NCBI GenBank assembly: GCA_902834555.1
Contig: CADFJN010000005.1
Location: 1 to 64,000 of the forward strand
Direction of reading: 5' to 3'
Length of the DNA stretch: 64,000 bases
Origin: Atopobiaceae bacterium
GTDB lineage: Bacteria; Actinomycetota; Coriobacteriia; Coriobacteriales; Atopobiaceae
Shown here: positions 17,551 through 24,819 of the stretch, piece after piece
Position numbering within the stretch: position 1 is the stretch's first letter
Layout of the letters: each line of letters opens with the position of its first letter
Position numbers and translations under genes: made by a program
The notes under the pieces: generated by a model
What the model saw: the letters and a program-made list of their open reading frames with translations, nothing else
Database searches by the model: none
What the model was told of the DNA's origin: nothing

Positions 17551-17559
17551 AGTATAGCA
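17551..17559 (-). promoter_or_regulatory. Extended -10 promoter giving a leaderless murE mRNA
   Basis: On the minus strand TGC-TATACT forms an extended -10 element. Only six bases separate TATACT from the murE ATG, so the predicted transcription start is the A of the start codon. No convincing -35 is present, as expected for extended -10 promoters. Confidence 0.5.
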
Positions 17560-17619
17560 GGCGAGATGGGCGCGGGCTGCGCCGGGTGCGGGCGATGCGT
17601 GTGCCGCTTCCGGGTTCCG

Positions 17620-17628
17620 TGGTACACT
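17620..17628 (+). promoter_or_regulatory. Possible extended -10 promoter for tRNA-Val
   Basis: TG-G-TACACT ends 10 nt before the mature tRNA 5' end. It is divergent from the murE promoter, with the two -10 elements about 60 bp apart. The -35 region is weak. Confidence 0.4.
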
Positions 17629-17638
17629 CGCTAAGCAC

Positions 17639-17714
17639 GGGCGATTGGCGCAGCGGCTAGCGCAGGTGCCTTACACGCACAAGGTCGGCGGTTCGAATCC
17701 GTCATCGCCCACCA
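17639..17714 (+). tRNA. tRNA-Val (anticodon TAC)
   Basis: A 76-nt cloverleaf with acceptor GGGCGAT/ATCGCCC, encoded CCA, and T-arm GGCGG-TTCGAAT-CCGTC. The anticodon loop CTTACAC carries TAC. The first anticodon-stem pair is a G.A mismatch; the rest pairs. Confidence 0.93.
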
Positions 17715-17726
17715 TGAGAAGAGTCG

Positions 17727-17754
17727 GGGCCGGTCGGCGTGAGCCGGCTGGCCC
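17727..17754 (+). terminator. Possible weak terminator after tRNA-Val
   Basis: GGGCCGGTCGGC and GCCGGCTGGCCC can pair around a GTGA loop, with some mismatches, and are followed by TGTTG. It may separate the tRNA from rph. Confidence 0.4.
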
Positions 17755-17798
17755 TGTTGCATGAGCGCTGGCACATGCGCCGGCAGACGGGAGGCCCC

Positions 17799-18542
17799 AT
17801 GCCCCAGGAGAGCGACGTACAGCCCGAGCGCAGCTTTGGCAGGTCCGTTGCCGAGATGCGCCCCGTCACGCTGACCCCCAACGTTATGAAGAACGCCGAC
17901 GGCTCGTGTCTGGCGGAGTTTGGCGACACGCGCGTGCTGTGCGCGGCAACCATCGCGGAGGGCCTGCCCAAGTGGCGCGGTGCGAGCAGGGATGGCTGGG
18001 TCACCGCAGAGTACGCCATGCTCCCGGCTGCCACCAACCGTCGCACGCCCCGCGAGTACAAGGGCCGCAAGGGTCGCTCGATGGAGATCGAGCGCCTGGT
18101 GGGCCGCTCGCTGCGCGCCGTCTGCGACCTCCGTCACCTGGGCGAGTTCACGGTGACCGTTGACTGTGACGTTATCCAGGCTGATGGCGGCACCCGCACG
18201 GCTTCCATCACCGGCGCTTGGGTAGCGCTCTACGAGGCGCTTTCCGCCGCGTGTTCCAAGGGGCGCATCAAGCGCGTTCCCCTTACGGGACAGGTTGCCG
18301 CCATCTCGATGGGAGTCGTGCACGGAGTCGAGCTTCTCGACCTCGACTACCCGGAGGACTCGCATGCGGACGTAGACATGAACCTGGTGGGCTCATCGGA
18401 CGGCCGTATTGTTGAGGTCCAAGGTACCGGCGAGCGCGCGACCTTCGACCGCGAGCAGCTTGGACGTCTGCTCGACCTTGGCCAGAAGGGCATCGACCAA
18501 CTCCTCCAGATTCAGCGCGAGGTCACGGGCTTTGGCGCCTAG
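17799..18542 (+). CDS. rph: Ribonuclease PH
   Basis: Phosphorolytic 3'-5' exoribonuclease that trims tRNA 3' ends. The 247 residues include the N-terminal RPVTLTPNVMKNADGSCLAEFGDTRVLC strand region, the RNA-binding RTPREYKGRKGRSMEIERLVGRSLR, and the phosphate-site GTRTASITG. The ATG at 17799 follows a GGGAGG site. An in-frame ATG 60 nt upstream would run into the hairpin after tRNA-Val and is less likely. The gene lies between a tRNA gene and rdgB, the rph-rdgB pairing seen in many bacteria. Confidence 0.95.
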   Translation: MPQESDVQPERSFGRSVAEMRPVTLTPNVMKNADGSCLAEFGDTRVLCAATIAEGLPKWRGASRDGWVTAEYAMLPAATNRRTPREYKGRKGRSMEIERLVGRSLRAVCDLRHLGEFTVTVDCDVIQADGGTRTASITGAWVALYEALSAACSKGRIKRVPLTGQVAAISMGVVHGVELLDLDYPEDSHADVDMNLVGSSDGRIVEVQGTGERATFDREQLGRLLDLGQKGIDQLLQIQREVTGFGA

Positions 18543-18582
18543 GCCCCAAGGAGCGGACCTGTCTTGACGAAAGGACACCGGC

Positions 18583-19206
18583 ATGGCATCAATCGACATC
18601 AAGGCACTTGATCCAGAGCGAACCGTAGTGGTGGCTACGGGTAACCCCCACAAGGTGGCCGAGATTGAGGCGATTCTCTCGAAGTCCCTCCCCGACGTGC
18701 GCTTTGTTGCCCTTGGCGAGCTGGGGGATTATCCTGATCCGGTTGAGGACGGTGCCAATTTCTTTGAGAACGCCCTCATCAAGGCGCGGGCGGCAGTAGC
18801 CGAGACGGGCCTCCCCACGGCCATCGCCGATGACTCCGGGCTCTGCGTTGACGCACTCGACGGTGCGCCTGGGATCTTCTCGGCACGCTGGGCAGGCGAG
18901 CACGGCAACGACGACGCCAATAACGACAAGCTCGAGCGCCTCATGGCAGACGTTCCCGACGAGCGGCGCGGTGCGCGCTTCCACTCCACCGTGGTGCTCG
19001 TGCGAGGCGATGAGGTCCTGCGTGGCGATGGTGACTGCAAGGGCGTCATTGGCCACAAACGCCGTGGTGACCACGGCTTTGGCTATGATCCGCTGTTCCT
19101 GCCCACGGACACTCCGGGCAAGACGATGGCGGAGCTCACTCCTGCCGAGAAGAACGCCATCTCGCATCGCTTCCACGCCCTCGAGGACCTCGCGCGCAAG
19201 TTGTAG
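18583..19206 (+). CDS. rdgB: XTP/dITP diphosphatase (non-canonical purine NTP pyrophosphatase)
   Basis: House-cleaning enzyme that hydrolyses dITP and XTP to monophosphates, protecting DNA and RNA. The 207-residue Ham1/RdgB fold shows VVVATGNPHKVAEIEAIL, the TAIADDSGLCVDALDGAPGIFSARWAG signature split across two strands, GFGYDPLFLP, and the C-terminal K-AISHRFHAL. A GAAAGGA site precedes the ATG. It lies 40 nt after rph and is probably co-transcribed. Confidence 0.95.
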   Translation: MASIDIKALDPERTVVVATGNPHKVAEIEAILSKSLPDVRFVALGELGDYPDPVEDGANFFENALIKARAAVAETGLPTAIADDSGLCVDALDGAPGIFSARWAGEHGNDDANNDKLERLMADVPDERRGARFHSTVVLVRGDEVLRGDGDCKGVIGHKRRGDHGFGYDPLFLPTDTPGKTMAELTPAEKNAISHRFHALEDLARKL

Positions 19207-19283
19207 GTCAGGCTGTGGCTCGTTCGCGGAGTCTTTTTGGTTTGGAGTGCCTGCTACATGCCGCGCAGGTAGAATGAAGCCGT

Positions 19284-19430
19284 CTGGGGCACGTGCCCCA
19301 GGTCGCCATGGACGGGCAGGGGCCTCGACGTGGTGAATCCTTCTCAGAACAAACGCGACCTCGCCCTGGTGGCCGCACACGTCAAGCGTGGCTTGAAGGC
19401 CACGGGCGGGTGCCACGGGAGGTCACCCGC
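19284..19430 (+). promoter_or_regulatory. Structured leader upstream of nagB with an 18-bp palindrome
   Basis: CTGGGGCACGTGCCCCAG (19284-19301) is a perfect 18-bp palindrome, 13 nt downstream of a TAGAAT that could be a -10. Two further hairpins follow: CGTGGC-N6-GCCACG (19387-19404) and GCGGGTG-N11-CACCCGC (19406-19430). The second ends just before the AGAAGGAGGG ribosome-binding site. The layout suggests an operator plus leader control of amino-sugar use. It matches no riboswitch class I know. Confidence 0.4.
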
Positions 19431-19450
19431 TTGCAGAAGGAGGGACTCCC

Positions 19451-20185
19451 ATGAGAATCATCCGTACCAAGGACTATCGGGACATGAGCCGCAAGGCGGC
19501 GAATGTGATCTCGGCCCAGGTAATCCTCAAGCCCACCAGCGTCCTCGGCCTTGCCACCGGCACCACGCCCATTGGCACCTACGAGCAGCTTGCCGAGTGG
19601 AACCACAAGGGCGACTGCGACTTCTCGCAGGTTAGCACCTACAACCTGGATGAGTACCGTGGTCTTACGCACGAGGACCCGCAGAGCTACCACTACTTCA
19701 TGCGCCAGAACTTCTTCGACAAGATCAACATCGACCTGGCCAACACGCACGTGCCCGACGGCGCCAACCCCAACGCGGACGAGGCATGCTCCGAGTACGA
19801 TCGCATAGTGCGCGAGGCCGGCTATCCTGACCTGCAGCTCCTCGGCATTGGCCGCAACGGTCACATTGGCTTCAACGAGCCCGATGACCACTTCTCCAAG
19901 GGCACGCACTGCGTTGACCTCACCGAGAGCACCATCCAGGCAAACAGCCGCCTCTTCGACAATGCAGACGACGTGCCGCGCCAGGCCTACACCATGGGTG
20001 TGCAGACCATCATGTACGCGCGCAGCATCCTCATCCTGGCGTCTGGCCGGGAGAAGGCCCAGGCAGTCTATGACATGTGCTTTGGACCCGTCACCCCGCA
20101 GTGCCCCGCGTCCATCCTGCAGCTTCACACCAGCTGCACCGTGATTGCAGACGAGGAGGCGCTGGCGCTCTGCCCGGAGGCTTAG
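19451..20185 (+). CDS. nagB: Glucosamine-6-phosphate deaminase
   Basis: Converts glucosamine-6-phosphate to fructose-6-phosphate and ammonia, feeding amino sugars into glycolysis. The 244-residue protein has LGLATGTTPIGTYEQL, the YNLDEYRGL catalytic region, and GIGRNGHIGFNEPDDHF with the active-site Asp/His. An AGAAGGAGGG site precedes the ATG. No nagA or sugar transporter is adjacent, so it appears to be a single-gene unit with its own leader. Confidence 0.95.
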   Translation: MRIIRTKDYRDMSRKAANVISAQVILKPTSVLGLATGTTPIGTYEQLAEWNHKGDCDFSQVSTYNLDEYRGLTHEDPQSYHYFMRQNFFDKINIDLANTHVPDGANPNADEACSEYDRIVREAGYPDLQLLGIGRNGHIGFNEPDDHFSKGTHCVDLTESTIQANSRLFDNADDVPRQAYTMGVQTIMYARSILILASGREKAQAVYDMCFGPVTPQCPASILQLHTSCTVIADEEALALCPEA

Positions 20186-20245
20186 GCTCGCGCCCGGCCT
20201 TCTCGTCCTTGGACAAGACCGGTTGGAGTTGCCTCTCGCAAAATG

Positions 20246-20288
20246 GCCCCTCCCAAAACTGCGGTTTAGTTGCAGTTTTGGGAGGGGC
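20246..20288. terminator. 17-bp perfect hairpin between convergent nagB and the M24 peptidase
   Basis: GCCCCTCCCAAAACTGC pairs fully with its complement around a 9-nt loop. Related half-copies flank it: GCCTCTCGCAAAA at 20231-20243 and GGTTTTGCGGGAGGGGC at 20351-20367. It looks like a palindromic cluster rather than a simple terminator. On the minus strand it is followed by an ATTTT run, so it could terminate the peptidase transcript. Confidence 0.55.
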
Positions 20289-20388
20289 GTTGTTGATAGA
20301 AGCACTGGTAAATGGCTTGTGCCCTCTATGGGGGCTGCAATTAACCCACAGGTTTTGCGGGAGGGGCTAATCCTTCTCTGCGGCCAGC

Positions 20389-21465
20389 CTACTTGAGCAC
20401 CGTGAGCCCCTTGGGGTACGAGTTGAGCACCTCGCAGCCGTCCTCGGTCACGATGACCAGGTCCTCGATGCGCACGCCCACGTCGCCGGGGAGGTAGACG
20501 CCCGGCTCGATGGAGAAGCACTGGCCAGGGCGCACGGGATCGTCGTGCGCTGACGAGACGTCGCCCGGCTCGTGGTCCTCAAGACCAATCTGATGTCCCA
20601 GCCGGTGCGTGAAGTACTGTCCCCAGCCCGCATCCTCAATGACCTTGCGTGCGGCCCGGTCTATCTCGGCAAACGTGACCCCGGGCCGCACGATGGCCTC
20701 GGCCGCCTCGTTTGCGTGGAGAACGCACTCGTAGACCGCCCGCTGGTGCTCGGTGGGCTCGCCGTAGAAGAACGAGCGCGTCATGTCCGAGCAGTACATG
20801 TCCTGCCGGCAGCCCACGTCAAAGAGCACCACGTCGCCCTTGGCAAGGACGGTGCCGTCGGGGGAGTGGTGCGGGTCGGCTGCGTTTGCCCCAAAGCTCA
20901 CGATGGGCGCAAAGGAGTGGTCCTGCGCGCCCAGCGAGCGATAGACGTCGAGAAGTCCGCCGGCAATCTCCTGCTCGGTTACGCCCTCGCGGACCTGGGC
21001 GGCGAGCCACTCCATGGCCTTGTCGTTGGTGCGCGAGGCGGTGCGCATGAGCTCCTGCTCCTCCGGAGACTTTACGGAGCGGGCGTCGTCCACGGCTGCG
21101 GAGCCCAGCTTGAACTCTGACGCGGCGCCAGCCTCCTGGAGCGGCACCAGCCACCGTGCGGCGAGCTTCTTGTCGACGCCCAGCGGTGCGCTGTGGTCTG
21201 TGACCTCGGCGACCATGGGCACGGGGTCCTCGGTGTCGTCGAAGGTCCGCACGTCGTTGCACGCGGTGGTGGCGTCGGGGAAGAGACGGTTCGCAAAGAG
21301 CGTCGACGCGCCGTTGGCATTGAGGTAGAGCGCAAGGAACCTCTCGTAGGGCTCGGTGTAGTACCCCGTAAGGTAGTAGATGGACATGGGATCAGAAATG
21401 AGCGCCTGCGTGAGTCCCATATCGCGCAGGTTCTCGATCACCCGTGCCCTTCTCGTCTCGTCCAT
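20389..21465 (-). CDS. M24-family aminopeptidase (Xaa-Pro type)
   Basis: A cytoplasmic metallopeptidase of 358 residues with an N-terminal creatinase-like domain and a C-terminal pita-bread domain. The five metal ligands are visible in VLFDVGCRQDMYCSDMTRSF, THRLGHQIGLEDHEPG and the two acidic residues of FSIEPGVYLP and VRIEDLVIV. It probably removes N-terminal residues preceding proline. The ATG at 21465 follows a strong AAAGGAGG site, and the open frame further upstream has no family similarity. It is divergent from veg. Confidence 0.92.
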   Translation of the reverse strand: MDETRRARVIENLRDMGLTQALISDPMSIYYLTGYYTEPYERFLALYLNANGASTLFANRLFPDATTACNDVRTFDDTEDPVPMVAEVTDHSAPLGVDKKLAARWLVPLQEAGAASEFKLGSAAVDDARSVKSPEEQELMRTASRTNDKAMEWLAAQVREGVTEQEIAGGLLDVYRSLGAQDHSFAPIVSFGANAADPHHSPDGTVLAKGDVVLFDVGCRQDMYCSDMTRSFFYGEPTEHQRAVYECVLHANEAAEAIVRPGVTFAEIDRAARKVIEDAGWGQYFTHRLGHQIGLEDHEPGDVSSAHDDPVRPGQCFSIEPGVYLPGDVGVRIEDLVIVTEDGCEVLNSYPKGLTVLK

Positions 21466-21562
21466 TGCGTCCTCCTTTGTCGTTGACGCCGGAAGTGTAG
21501 CACCTGGGACCAGTGCCGGCGCGGCAGGTGGGCGCATGACTGCTAACCCGTGGTCTTGTCGT

Positions 21563-21591
21563 GCTGTTTCTTCTCTAACTGCAGAAACAGC
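21563..21591. promoter_or_regulatory. Inverted repeat in the divergent M24 peptidase/veg region
   Basis: GCTGTTTCT (21563-21571) pairs perfectly with AGAAACAGC (21583-21591) across 11 nt. It lies about 70 nt before the veg start in an AT-rich segment, a plausible operator position. No clear -35/-10 pair was identified. Confidence 0.35.
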
Positions 21592-21660
21592 GTTACGTAT
21601 TGGTATCATTGCACTTTGTATATTCAATACTTGGGCCAACTATGGCCTGTTGGGAGTCTC

Positions 21661-21960
21661 ATGGAGAACGACATTCCGCCAGTCAACCGCATTGACCAGA
21701 TTCGCGAGGAGCTCAAGGCCCTCGAGGGCCAGCGTGTGAAGGTCCGCGCCAACATGGGGCGCTCGCGCATTGTCGAGCGTGCGGGCACCCTGGTTCACGT
21801 GCACCCGTCCCTCTTCGTGATTGAGGTCGAGGAGCGCCGCGGCCGCAAGGCTCGCCAGTCCTACCAGTACGTCGACGTGCTCACCGGCACCGTCGAGCTC
21901 TACGACATGAACACGGGCGAGCGCCTGCTCGACTACACGGCCGACCTCCCCGAAGAGTAG
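21661..21960 (+). CDS. veg: Veg family protein
   Basis: A 99-residue small cytoplasmic protein of the Veg (DUF1021) family. In Bacillus, Veg is a highly transcribed protein reported to influence biofilm formation; its biochemical role is unclear. The core VKVRANMGRSRIVERAGTLVHVHPSLFVI matches the SH3-like Veg fold. The start at 21661 follows GGGAG and excludes an unrelated upstream extension. Its position directly before ispE parallels the veg-ispE neighbourhood of Firmicutes. Confidence 0.88.
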   Translation: MENDIPPVNRIDQIREELKALEGQRVKVRANMGRSRIVERAGTLVHVHPSLFVIEVEERRGRKARQSYQYVDVLTGTVELYDMNTGERLLDYTADLPEE

Positions 21961-21976
21961 CTCCACCGGAGACCGC

Positions 21977-22867
21977 ATGCCGCGCTCACGTCTACAGACC
22001 GTACAGGCGCCCTGTAAGGTCAACCTTCACCTGGGCATCTATGCCGAGAAGGACGCGCGTGGCTACCACCGCGTGGACTCGGTCATGGTACCGGTGGGCC
22101 TCTGCAACACCATTTCCATTGAGTCTGCGCCCGAGACCAGCGTCGCTTTTGCGCCCGCGCTTGGTGGAGCTTCGTTGCGCAACGCCACCCAGCGGGCAAT
22201 CGAGCTCCTCTCGCGGGAGCTGGGTGTGGAGGAGTGCGTCTCTGTTCGCATCGAGCGTCGCATCCCCAGCGGGGGAGGCCTTGGAAGCTCCTCGGCAGAT
22301 GCCGGATCCGTTCTTCGCGCGCTTGCGGAGCGCTGGGATGTCGATCCGCTTGACCAGCGCGTTGTTGATGTCGCACGGCGCGTGGGCGCGGATGTTGCGT
22401 TCTTCCTCAAGCCTGTGCCGTCGCTTCTAAGGGGCGCGGGAGACGCGCTTGAAAAGACGTTCCCGGCGCTTGCTGGAATGCCCCTTGCGTTGGTGATGCC
22501 CGCGGGGTGCGCCAGCTCGACGCGCGAGGTGTACGAGGAGTTCGACCGCGTTCCCGCTGCACCGGAGAGTCCCGACGCCCTGTGCGGCGCCCTTGCGCGG
22601 GGCGACGCCTCAGGTGTTGCGGCGCATCTCTACAACAACCTCGCGCCAGCGGCGCTACGCCTGAAGCCCGTCATGGGTGAGCCTGCGGCTTGGCTTGCGC
22701 GACAGCCGGGAGTGGTTGCGTCGCAGATAACGGGTTCGGGTTCCTGCTCGTTTGCCATCTGCGAGTCTGCCTCCGCAGCCGAGCTCATTGCCCGTACTGC
22801 GGAAAATGAGCACGGATGGTGGGCAAAGGCTGTGTTTACGGTTGGTTTAGACGGCCAAGTCTGCTAA
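21977..22867 (+). CDS. ispE: 4-diphosphocytidyl-2-C-methyl-D-erythritol kinase
   Basis: ATP-dependent kinase of the MEP isoprenoid pathway; ispD and ispF are also in this window. The 296-residue GHMP kinase shows the N-terminal APCKVNLHLGI, the glycine-rich ATP loop IPSGGGLGSSSADAGS and the C-terminal QITGSGSCSFAI. It begins 16 nt after veg and is probably co-transcribed. The 3' end of the gene contains the promoter for the downstream tRNA-Pro. Confidence 0.95.
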   Translation: MPRSRLQTVQAPCKVNLHLGIYAEKDARGYHRVDSVMVPVGLCNTISIESAPETSVAFAPALGGASLRNATQRAIELLSRELGVEECVSVRIERRIPSGGGLGSSSADAGSVLRALAERWDVDPLDQRVVDVARRVGADVAFFLKPVPSLLRGAGDALEKTFPALAGMPLALVMPAGCASSTREVYEEFDRVPAAPESPDALCGALARGDASGVAAHLYNNLAPAALRLKPVMGEPAAWLARQPGVVASQITGSGSCSFAICESASAAELIARTAENEHGWWAKAVFTVGLDGQVC

Positions 22868-22870
22868 AGT
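22842..22870 (+). promoter_or_regulatory. Promoter for tRNA-Pro inside the end of ispE
   Basis: TTGGTT (22842-22847), a 17-bp spacer and TAAAGT (22865-22870). Start is predicted near 22877, six bases before the mature tRNA. Confidence 0.6.
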
Positions 22871-22882
22871 GTCGTCTGCTAA

Positions 22883-22959
<77 letters not shown>

Positions 22960-22970
22960 TCTAAATTGCA

Positions 22971-23003
22971 GGCCAGGAGCATGTGCTCCTGGCCTTTTGC
23001 TTT
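22971..23003 (+). terminator. Rho-independent terminator of tRNA-Pro
   Basis: GGCCAGGAGCA and its complement pair around a 2-nt centre and are followed by TTTTGCTTTT, 12 nt after the tRNA CCA. Confidence 0.85.
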
Positions 23004-23078
23004 TCGAAAGGCACATAGCAGAGTTTTTTCTAGTCGGATGGGATTGCCTGCTGCCAATTCTCGAAGCCTCCTATGCCC

Positions 23079-23220
23079 AAAATTTGCGGTTGCCGGCCCT
23101 TTTTGGGCGAAACGCCGAGTACGAAGACGCTAACTTTTTGCGGAACCGCAGGTAGGGAAATGGCACCAGTGGGGTGATACTAAGCGGAACCCTTATTTAT
23201 TACCGGCAACTGCAAATTTT
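23079..23220. repeat. Intergenic inverted-repeat element (18-bp termini, 142 bp)
   Basis: AAAATTTGCGGTTGCCGG (23079-23096) and CCGGCAACTGCAAATTTT (23203-23220) are inverted copies with one mismatch. The interior contains a TGCGG-AA-CCGCA palindrome (23139-23150) and is more AT-rich than the flanks. The element lies between the tRNA-Pro terminator and the alkyltransferase gene in a 270-nt stretch without a gene. It resembles a small non-autonomous insertion, but no target duplication was found. Confidence 0.55.
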
Positions 23221-23273
23221 GTGCAGCGTGTTCACGGCCGGCGGTTGCGGCCTGTCCCCAAGAGCCTGCGCGC

Positions 23274-23591
23274 TCACGCTTCCCAAAGGTATTTTCCCAG
23301 GTCAACCTTGCCATTTGGGAGAAACCCTACGCCCTCGGCCTCGAGCATCTTTCGCTGCTCGTCGGCACCACCAAAGGCGAAACCGGGGGCTAGGCTACCG
23401 TCAGCAAATACAATCCTATGGCAGGGGACTCCACCCTTCATTCCAGGACTTGAGTGCATGGCAAACCCCACGTAGCGCGCCTTTCTCGGCTCGCCCATCA
23501 TACGCGCTACCTGCCCGTACGTGGCAACGCGCCCCTCGGGTACCTGCCGCACGACGTCGTATGCCCGCTGAAAGAAGTCTCCGTCTGCCAT
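23274..23591 (-). CDS. MGMT/alkyltransferase-like DNA-binding domain protein
   Basis: A 105-residue protein consisting only of the C-terminal DNA-binding domain of O6-alkylguanine-DNA alkyltransferase. The helix-turn-helix VPEGRVATYGQVARMMGEPRKARYVG is followed by GGVPCHRIV with the alkyl-accepting type Cys at position 57. Alkyltransferase-like proteins of this length often replace this Cys with Trp; here it is kept, so alkyl transfer is possible. The N-terminal domain of Ada/Ogt is absent. It probably recognises alkylated guanine and may flag it for repair. Confidence 0.85.
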   Translation of the reverse strand: MADGDFFQRAYDVVRQVPEGRVATYGQVARMMGEPRKARYVGFAMHSSPGMKGGVPCHRIVFADGSLAPGFAFGGADEQRKMLEAEGVGFLPNGKVDLGKYLWEA

Positions 23592-23624
23592 CGCATGCCT
23601 CGCTTCGCTCGATGCCCGCCATTC

Positions 23625-23906
23625 TCAGAGCATACGCGAAAGCGAGCATGCGGAGTCCTGCTCGTCCTTTCGCACCTGTCCCTTTGGTGCTGTCTGTATT
23701 CGTCGGAAGAAATAGAGCAAGTAGCACGTCCGCACAACTGCGAGAATGATATGACCCACCGGGACTTTGCCCATCAGCGCAAGCCCGATTCCCATAGCGA
23801 GGGTGACGGTTCTCACAACCCTGAGCTTGTTTTGTAGAGATGCGTGCCAACAAGCCATAGGGGACATGAGAGGAGATTGACTTACACTGGCTGTCTCGGT
23901 GTACAT
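23625..23906 (-). CDS. Possible small membrane protein, unrecognised
   Basis: An open frame of up to 93 codons upstream of and on the same strand as the alkyltransferase-like gene. From the internal Met of MACWHAS it encodes two hydrophobic stretches (VVRTVTLAMGIGLALMG and GHIILAVVRTCYLLYF) followed by a basic, charged tail, which looks like a small two-helix membrane protein. No Shine-Dalgarno is seen before any start candidate and codon use is less GC-biased than the neighbours. It could be spurious. Confidence 0.33.
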   Translation of the reverse strand: MYTETASVSQSPLMSPMACWHASLQNKLRVVRTVTLAMGIGLALMGKVPVGHIILAVVRTCYLLYFFRRIQTAPKGQVRKDEQDSACSLSRML

Positions 23907-23963
23907 TCAACGCGGCCGCGCTGGCGGTCACGCTCTATACGCGCGCCTTTCGGAAGGGACAGC

Positions 23964-24788
23964 ATGGCCTACGACCTCATAGCCTTTGACATGGACGGAA
24001 CGCTTCTCGACACAAAGAAGCGCGTACTTCCCTCGACGCTCGAGGCTATACGCGCGGCAACAAATGCAGGCAAAGTGGTTGCCATTGCTACTGGTCGCAG
24101 CCCAAGCCTGATGCTTCCCTACCGCGAGCAGCTTCCCGATGTGTCCTACGTCATATGCACGAGTGGCGCCCAGGTCCTTGACCTGCGGCAGAATCGCCTG
24201 GTGGCCGAGTGCAACTTTGATCCCGCTGTGATTCCGCAGCTACTCGAGGCTCATCGTGGAAAGGACGTGATGCTCGAGATCTTTTCGGGCACAGAGGCGT
24301 ACTATCCCGAAGGCAGCTTCGAGCGCCTTGACCGTTATGGCCTCGGAGAGTTCCACGACACGTTTGTGCAGGCGTGTCACGAGGTTGAGGATATTGAGGG
24401 ATGGGTTCTTGGGCATGCCTCAAACATCGCTAAGTACATCGTGCACCCAGTGGTGGGCGAGGGCGCGCAGGACGTTTTGAAGCGCGTCCTCGATCGCGGG
24501 ATTCCCGTTGAAGCTGTCTTTAGCCTGGCGGATTCCCTCGAGTTCTCGCCTAGGGGCGTGAGCAAAGGGTCCGCTCTCAAGGACCTTTGCGGGCTTCTCG
24601 GCATTCCAGTTGAGAATTGCATTGCCGTGGGAGACTCGGGCAATGACCTAGAGATGCTGCGCACTGCAGGTCTTGGCGTTGCCATGGGGAACGCCCAGGA
24701 TGAGGTGCTGAACGTCTCTGACGTGGTGGTTGCCGACAACGACCACGACGGCTGCTCCGAGGCCGTGTACAAGTATTTGCTGAAATGA
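23964..24788 (+). CDS. Cof-type HAD-superfamily phosphatase
   Basis: A 274-residue cytoplasmic HAD hydrolase of the Cof/YidA class. The nucleophile motif is FDMDGTLLD at the N-terminus and the metal-binding motif GDSGNDLEML near residue 225. A cap domain lies between. Substrates are likely sugar phosphates or cofactor phosphates, but this cannot be read from the sequence. The ATG at 23964 follows GGAAGGGA. Its TGA stop lies within a 39-bp palindrome that also supplies the stop of the convergent NUDIX gene. Confidence 0.9.
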   Translation: MAYDLIAFDMDGTLLDTKKRVLPSTLEAIRAATNAGKVVAIATGRSPSLMLPYREQLPDVSYVICTSGAQVLDLRQNRLVAECNFDPAVIPQLLEAHRGKDVMLEIFSGTEAYYPEGSFERLDRYGLGEFHDTFVQACHEVEDIEGWVLGHASNIAKYIVHPVVGEGAQDVLKRVLDRGIPVEAVFSLADSLEFSPRGVSKGSALKDLCGLLGIPVENCIAVGDSGNDLEMLRTAGLGVAMGNAQDEVLNVSDVVVADNDHDGCSEAVYKYLLK

Positions 24789-24819
24789 GACAAAGGGACT
24801 GTCCCTTTGTCTCATTTCA
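24781..24819. repeat. GAGACAAAGGGAC palindrome, copy 1 (39 bp, overlaps two stop codons)
   Basis: TGAAATGAGACAAAGGGAC and its exact complement flank a single T. The HAD gene TGA (24786-24788) and the convergent NUDIX TGA (24812-24814 on the minus strand) both lie inside. Two other copies in the window share the inner 14-15 bp of each arm. Confidence 0.9.
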
